This document shows positions 54,629-60,236 of a stretch of DNA of 60,236 bases, piece after piece; the first letter of the stretch is position 1, and each line of letters begins with the position of its first letter. This DNA comes from Labrenzia sp. 011. Lineage in GTDB: Bacteria > Pseudomonadota > Alphaproteobacteria > Rhizobiales > Stappiaceae. The stretch spans positions 1-60,236 of the forward strand of contig NZ_QCYM01000026.1 of assembly GCF_003075075.1 (NCBI RefSeq). Direction: 5' to 3'. Below the pieces are notes generated by a model that saw only the letters and a program-made list of their open reading frames with translations, was not told the DNA's origin and did not search any database. Made by a program: the position numbers and the translations under genes.

Positions 54629-55543
54629 TTACCCTTTCATCGGAAACAGGCCCTTGGGCCGGATGAGAAGAACGAGCGCCATCAGCAGATAGATCCCCAT
54701 GGAGGCAATGCCGAGACCCAGCGCGTCGGCATCCGGTCCATCCATGATCTGACGCAGAAATCCGGGGAGAAAGGCGCGCAGGGACGTGTCGATCACGCCA
54801 AGGGCGATCCCGGCAACGAAAGCGCCCTTTACAGAGCCCACGCCGCCGATCACCACGACGACGAATGTGGTCAGCAGGATTTGTTCGCCCATGCCGATCT
54901 GAACGGCTCCGATGGGAGCCATCATGAAACCGGCAAGTCCGGCAAGCAGGGCGCCGAGGCCGAAGACGGCCGTGTAAAGCCCCTTGATGTTGACGCCGAG
55001 CGCACGAACCATGTCGCGATGGGTGGAGCCCGCGCGGACCAGCATGCCGATGCGGGTCCGGTTGATCAGTACGTACAGTCCGAGAGCGACGAGCAGTCCG
55101 GCCAGGATGATGAGGAGCCGGAAAGGCGGATAGGGCAGGCCGGGCAGCAATTCGATCGGATCTGTGAGGGCTTCCGGCAACTGCAGGAAGATCGGCTGGC
55201 GACCGATGAGCAACACGGCAAGTTCGTTCAGGATCAGAATAAGCGAGAAAGTGGCCAGCACCTGGTCGAGGTGAGGCCGGTCATACAGCCGCTGGATCAC
55301 GGTCATCTCGATGATCAGGCCGACCAGGAGGGAGGCCGCCATGGCCGCCGGCAGTCCCAGCCAGAAATTCCCGGTGGCATTGGCGACCCAGGCGCCGGCA
55401 AGCGCGCCCACCATGTAGAGAGACCCATGCGCCAGATTGATGACGCCCATGATGCCGAAGATCAGGGTCAGACCGGCCGCCATGAGGAAGAGCATGACGC
55501 CGTACAGCAGGCCGTTGAGCAGTTGTTCGAAAATGAGGGTCAT
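54629..55543 (-). CDS. livH: Branched-chain-type ABC transporter permease LivH
   Basis: The 304-aa permease carries MAAGLTLIFGIMGVINLAHG at the N-terminus, almost identical in arrangement to the first LivH at 449, and ends LVLLIRPKGLFPMKG. It follows livK after a 90-base gap holding a strong hairpin with a U-tract. Confidence 0.93.
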   Translation of the reverse strand: MTLIFEQLLNGLLYGVMLFLMAAGLTLIFGIMGVINLAHGSLYMVGALAGAWVANATGNFWLGLPAAMAASLLVGLIIEMTVIQRLYDRPHLDQVLATFSLILILNELAVLLIGRQPIFLQLPEALTDPIELLPGLPYPPFRLLIILAGLLVALGLYVLINRTRIGMLVRAGSTHRDMVRALGVNIKGLYTAVFGLGALLAGLAGFMMAPIGAVQIGMGEQILLTTFVVVVIGGVGSVKGAFVAGIALGVIDTSLRAFLPGFLRQIMDGPDADALGLGIASMGIYLLMALVLLIRPKGLFPMKG

Positions 55544-55590
55544 TGCGCGTACCTGAGATGTTCCGATCGGCTGAAGGTGGAACAGGAGAA

Positions 55591-55620
55591 GAAAAGGGGC
55601 GGTCTCAACCGCCCCTTTTC
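55591..55620 (-). terminator. Hairpin with U-tract between livK and livH
   Basis: GAAAAGGGGCGGT (55591-55603) pairs exactly with ACCGCCCCTTTTC (55608-55620). On the minus strand the stem is followed by TTCTCCTG after CCCCTTTTC, so it can terminate part of the livK transcript while allowing read-through to livHMGF. Confidence 0.8.
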
Positions 55621-55633
55621 AGGAACCCGCAGA

Positions 55634-56803
55634 TCAGAGCTTGCAGTCCTTGGCGTAGACGTCGCCGTAGTTCTCGACCAGCTTGCGCACGGTCTTGGTC
55701 GTCGGCTTGCCGTCTTCACCGGCAACAACATCAAGCAGGTACCAGTCCTGAACCGGGTGCTGGTTCTGACCGAAGCTGAAGTTGCCGCGCACCGACTGGA
55801 AGTCGGCCTTGCGAAGGGCGTCCTTGAAGGCGTCCAGATCGTCGATGCCGCCGGTCTGCTTGAGGGCGGAGGCAATCGCGAGGCCGGTGTCATAGCCCTG
55901 GGTGGCGTAATAGGTCAGCGGGCGATCCGGATAGGCTTTCTTCCAGGCAGCCATCATTTCCTTGCTGGCTGCATTGTCGAAATCCGGGCTCCAGTGGGCG
56001 GTGGTCTTGAGGCCGATGGCCGCATCGCCCAGGGCGTTCAGAATGACCGCATCGCTTGAAGGCTCGGACAGAACCATCGGGATTTCCGCAAGCAGGCCCG
56101 CCTGCTGGTACTGGCGCAGGAAGGCAATGCCGAGGCCGCCCGGGTGGAACTGGAACACCACATCCGGCTTGGCCGCGCGGATCTGTGCCATCTCGGCGGA
56201 ATAGTCGGTCTGATCCAGCTGGGTATAGATCTCGCCGACGATTTCACCGCCGAACATCCGTTTGAAGCCGGTGACCGCGTCCTTGCCCGCCTGGTAGTTC
56301 GGCGCAAGAACGAAGGCGTTCTTGTATCCGAGTTCCTTGGCCGCGATGCCCGATGCCTCGTGCAGGGAGTCGTTCTGCCAGGAGGTGACGAAGTAGTTGG
56401 CGTTGCAATTCTCGCCCGCGAAGGTGGACGGGGCCGCGTTCGGGCTGATGTAGATGGCATCGCTGTCGACAACATCGGGCACCACGGCGCCGGCGATATT
56501 GGAGAAGATGATGCCGGTCACCAGCTTGATGTCATCGTCGAATACGAAGCGTTCGGCGATCTGGCGGGCGTTCGCCGGCTTGCGGGCATCGTCTTCGACG
56601 ACGAGTTCGACATCCACGCCGCCCAGTTTTCCGCCTTCCGCATCGATGGCGAGCTGGAGGCCGTCGCGGATGTCCTGGCCAAGATAGCCGGCAGGTCCGG
56701 ACAGTGTCGTGATCATGCCGATCTCGACGGGATCCTGGGCGTGGGACGCAAGTGTCGTGCCCAGCGTCAGCGCCAAAGCCAACGCATATTTATGAATGGT
56801 CAT
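55634..56803 (-). CDS. livK: Branched-chain-type ABC substrate-binding protein LivK
   Basis: The 389-aa periplasmic protein has a Sec signal (MTIHKYALALALTLGTTLASHAQD) and the Peripla_BP_6 fold: VEIGMITTLSGPAGYLGQDIRDGL at the mature N-terminus, FVLAPNYQAGKDAVTGFKR in the hinge region and NPVQDWYLL-type sequence near the end. Relatives bind branched-chain amino acids or aromatic acids. Its operon with 3-hydroxyanthranilate dioxygenase argues for an aromatic or amino-aromatic ligand. I chose the ATG at 56803 for the signal peptide; the frame extends upstream as noise. Confidence 0.93.
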   Translation of the reverse strand: MTIHKYALALALTLGTTLASHAQDPVEIGMITTLSGPAGYLGQDIRDGLQLAIDAEGGKLGGVDVELVVEDDARKPANARQIAERFVFDDDIKLVTGIIFSNIAGAVVPDVVDSDAIYISPNAAPSTFAGENCNANYFVTSWQNDSLHEASGIAAKELGYKNAFVLAPNYQAGKDAVTGFKRMFGGEIVGEIYTQLDQTDYSAEMAQIRAAKPDVVFQFHPGGLGIAFLRQYQQAGLLAEIPMVLSEPSSDAVILNALGDAAIGLKTTAHWSPDFDNAASKEMMAAWKKAYPDRPLTYYATQGYDTGLAIASALKQTGGIDDLDAFKDALRKADFQSVRGNFSFGQNQHPVQDWYLLDVVAGEDGKPTTKTVRKLVENYGDVYAKDCKL

Positions 56804-56886
56804 GATGTTCCCCGATATGTCTGGTCGTTTAAGGAGGCTCTCTGCGACTTTCTGTTTCCTGCCCCGGAAGGGGCGGAGAGACGCTT

Positions 56887-58418
<1,532 letters not shown>

Positions 58419-58614
58419 TGCTGCTCCTGGTCCGCCGCCGGACAGAAAGGCCCGTTGCGGATTCCGGCCTGTCTTCCGATGGGATCGCGGCCGTCGCCGG
58501 CCGTGACCGAATATTGCTTTTCTATCAGGCTGTTCCGGCCGCTCTGGCCGGCCAAAGTCCTGTTTTGTCCGTTCCATTAAGCAGGAGATTTTTTTATTCA
58601 AGAACCTGTCGATT

Positions 58615-58642
58615 ATGAATATATTCATACTGAAATCAGTAT
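58615..58642. promoter_or_regulatory. Two overlapping inverted repeats upstream of the LysR gene
   Basis: ATGAATATATTCAT (58615-58628) is a perfect palindrome and ATACTG-AAAT-CAGTAT (58627-58642) is a second inverted repeat that overlaps its end by two bases. They lie 13-40 bases before the LysR ATG in an AT-rich divergent gap, as expected for regulator binding sites. Confidence 0.6.
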
Positions 58643-58654
58643 GGATAAGCACGT

Positions 58655-59560
58655 ATGTGGAATCTTCGTCAGATCAAGTGTTTTCAGGCTGTGGTCGAGC
58701 TCAGCAATTTTTCCAGGGCGGCCGAGCGGTTGCGGACCAGTCAGGCGGGGGTGTCCCATGCCATCCGGGATCTGGAGGAATTGCTTGGCGTGCGTCTTTT
58801 CGACCGGACGACGCGCCGTGTCGAACTGACGGAAGCAGGGCGTATTTTCGCGGACAATGCGCTTCCCGGACTGGAGGAAATCGAAAGAGCCGTGGAGGCG
58901 GTTCGCGACCTGAGCCAGCTGCGCCTGGGGCTGGTGCGCATTGCCGCTCCGCCCCTGCTGGGCGCGACCGTGCTCCCGCGTCTGCTGCAGGAGGTCGCGA
59001 AGGTCTATCCGGATCTGAAGATCCGGATCGAAGACGTGGGAACGGATCTCATCGTGCCGCGGGTTCGCAATGGCCTGTGCGATCTGGGGGTGGGGACCTT
59101 TACCGGCGATGAGGACGGTCTGGAAAAGCAGGATATCCTGGCGGACCGGATGATGGTCTTCATGGAGGAAGGGCACCCGCTACAGGTGCATGAGGAGGTT
59201 CCCTGGAAGCTTCTCGGAGACCACAGGATCATAGCCTTGAGCCGCGAGAGCAACATTCGTGTGCTGACCGAAATTGGGTTCGAAAGCGTGGGCCTGCCCT
59301 TGCGTCCCCATCTGGATGTTCACCAGATCCATACCGCTCTGTCACTGGCGGAAAACGGGGCCGGCGTTGCCGTGCTGCCGACCTATGCCTTTGCAGCCCT
59401 GAATGGCCGACGTATCGCGGCCCGTCCGCTGACGGCACCCGATATCACGCGGCAGGTCAGCATCGTGTCGGGCCGAGAACGCACCGCATCGCCCGCCAGT
59501 GCGGCGGTGCGCCCGTTGCTGCGCAAGATCGTGCGCGAGATGGTGCCGGAAGTTCTTTGA
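58655..59560 (+). CDS. LysR-family regulator of the 3-hydroxyanthranilate-type island
   Basis: The 301-aa protein has a LysR HTH in residues 1-60 (MWNLRQIKCFQAVVELSNFSRAAERLRTSQAGVSHAIRDLEELLGVRLFDRTTRRVELTEAG) and a substrate-binding-like effector domain. It is divergent from the DapA-like gene and follows two inverted repeats, so it is the likely regulator of the minus-strand operon that runs to 50500. Confidence 0.93.
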   Translation: MWNLRQIKCFQAVVELSNFSRAAERLRTSQAGVSHAIRDLEELLGVRLFDRTTRRVELTEAGRIFADNALPGLEEIERAVEAVRDLSQLRLGLVRIAAPPLLGATVLPRLLQEVAKVYPDLKIRIEDVGTDLIVPRVRNGLCDLGVGTFTGDEDGLEKQDILADRMMVFMEEGHPLQVHEEVPWKLLGDHRIIALSRESNIRVLTEIGFESVGLPLRPHLDVHQIHTALSLAENGAGVAVLPTYAFAALNGRRIAARPLTAPDITRQVSIVSGRERTASPASAAVRPLLRKIVREMVPEVL

Positions 59561-60109
59561 TCCGCGGCAGCCGGAATCGTCAGGTTGTCATCCATGAATC
59601 CGGGGCCCGGATTTTGATGACCGGCTCCATTGCCATCGGATCGGGCCTTGCAGAACAAACTTCCTTCTGAGAGGTGCTGTATCGGCTTTGTTATATATTC
59701 TAGTGCAATTACCCCATCTTCATGGTTATTGCACAATGGCACCAAAATGGAGTGTTGAACATTTTCTTGCCCGGCGACCAACGACACGCCAGCAATATCG
59801 AGTGACTTTGCAAATTTGTTGGGACCGTTTTGCAGCGGGACGACAAGCGAGTACCAATCGTTGGCCCTCTCTTTCATCTCCTTCGCATATCGCCGCTCAG
59901 CCAAGCGCTGTTTGAAAGCGAAAAGGTTCATCAGTGGTCGAACGGAAACCGGCATTGGCTTCTCCTGCATCTACGTATTGCTGGAGAGTATGAACACCCG
60001 CAGGGTGCGCGTCCTGGCGATGGGTCGAATAACTCCCGGCGGCAAAAAGAAAAAGAGACGCCGAAGCGCCCTCTTGATGGTGTGTTTTGCTGAACCAATC
60101 TTACAGTTT
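59561..60109. other. Gap with no confident gene before the insertion sequence
   Basis: About 550 bases. The first 120 bases are in the GC range of the flanks; from about 59680 the composition becomes more AT-rich. Minus-strand codons here (reading as KERANDWYSLVVPLQNGPNKF) have mixed composition and could be the stump of a broken gene, but the frame continues antisense through the LysR gene, and I recognise no family. It may be a remnant disturbed by the neighbouring insertion sequence. Confidence 0.4.
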
Positions 60110-60236
60110 TGAACCGCGCCGGGTTTGCCGGAGGCTCCAACTCCTGAGTAGGATGGAGCACGATGAGCAAAACGACGAACAAGTTTTCCCCTGAAGTACG
60201 CGAACGAGCGGTACGCCTTGTGCTGGACAATGAAGG
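60110..60236 (+). mobile_element. Left end of an IS3-family insertion sequence (cut by window edge)
   Basis: TGAACCGCGCCGGGTTTGCCGGAG at about 60110 resembles the left terminal repeat of IS3-family elements of the IS51/IS407 type. A transposase OrfA gene starts 53 bases inside. The right end lies outside the window, so completeness and target duplication cannot be assessed. Confidence 0.75.
60163..60236 (+). CDS. IS3-family transposase OrfA (partial)
   Basis: The ATG at 60163, with GGATGGAG upstream, begins MSKTTNKFSPEVRERAVRLV, a familiar N-terminus of the IS3-family OrfA helix-turn-helix protein. Only 24 complete codons are inside the window. OrfA normally needs a -1 frameshift with OrfB to make active transposase. 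Confidence 0.82.
   Translation, partial: MSKTTNKFSPEVRERAVRLVLDNE

Noticed and set aside
59383..59970. 195-codon minus-strand frame reaching into the LysR gene
   Set aside because: About 180 bases are antisense to LysR and the composition changes midway. It may be a gene stump, but I could not identify it.

Overview
The window is a high-GC stretch of an alphaproteobacterial chromosome. A type II lumazine synthase (RibH2 type, as in Brucella and other Hyphomicrobiales), Tat-exported binding proteins, several LivKHMGF-type importers and a SARP/TolB-TPR regulator suggest a marine or soil Hyphomicrobiales of the Stappiaceae/Roseibium kind. This placement comes from gene content only; no rRNA or other marker gene is present. 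The content is overwhelmingly nitrogen and organic-solute scavenging: three branched-chain-type ABC importers (one of them urea type), a polyamine-type importer and a ferric-type importer, each beside catabolic or regulatory genes.

Layout. 1-4.4 kb: the end of a binding-protein gene, then livHMGF and a Rid-family gene on the plus strand. 4.4-11.4 kb: an AT-richer accessory cassette with a 66-aa protein (minus), a SARP/TolB-TPR regulator, a PAP2/vanadium-haloperoxidase-like protein with a Gly-Gly-Val repeat, a signal-less S8 (subtilisin-type) peptidase and an SGNH-like protein lacking its nucleophile serine. 11.6-20.2 kb: a YdfG-like dehydrogenase, an omega-aminotransferase, a MocR regulator and a four-gene polyamine-type ABC importer whose last permease has an unusual C-terminal tail. 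20.7-22.1 kb: a peptidoglycan-binding/HEIGH metallopeptidase-like gene. 22.1-33.6 kb: formamidase (fmdA, fmdB) and the urea/amide importer urtABCDE on the minus strand, divergent from a giant NCS1-permease/histidine-kinase/receiver fusion and its LuxR response regulator. 33.8-38.4 kb: a tandem Usp and SulP transporter, then transaldolase and RibH2. 38.5-44.1 kb: a patatin-like protein; a quinone-stress type operon (MhqO-like dioxygenase, alpha/beta hydrolase, pirin) with a divergent LysR gene; a TetR gene. 44.4-48.5 kb: a small protein and a ferric-type ABC importer. 49.0-59.6 kb: an aromatic-amine-like catabolic island (aldehyde dehydrogenase, kynurenine-formamidase-like hydrolase, aspartate-dehydrogenase-like protein, LivKHMGF, 3-hydroxyanthranilate 3,4-dioxygenase, DapA-like lyase, LysR). 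60.1 kb to the end: the left end of an IS3-family insertion sequence, cut by the window edge.

How the genes work together. In several blocks an importer sits with the enzymes expected to consume its substrate: urtABCDE with formamidase (amides to ammonia), the polyamine importer with a class III aminotransferase under a MocR regulator, and livKHMGF with 3-hydroxyanthranilate dioxygenase and a divergent LysR. In the three Liv/Urt-type operons a strong hairpin lies between the binding-protein gene and the first permease gene, as expected for differential expression of an abundant binding protein.

Most worth follow-up: the cytoplasmic-looking PAP2/S8/SGNH cassette behind the SARP regulator; the NCS1-permease-histidine kinase fusion with an internal cysteine-rich module; the polyamine permease with an extra membrane segment, charged helix and repeated tail; and the 3-hydroxyanthranilate island, which lacks the usual decarboxylase and carries an atypical DapA-like lyase.
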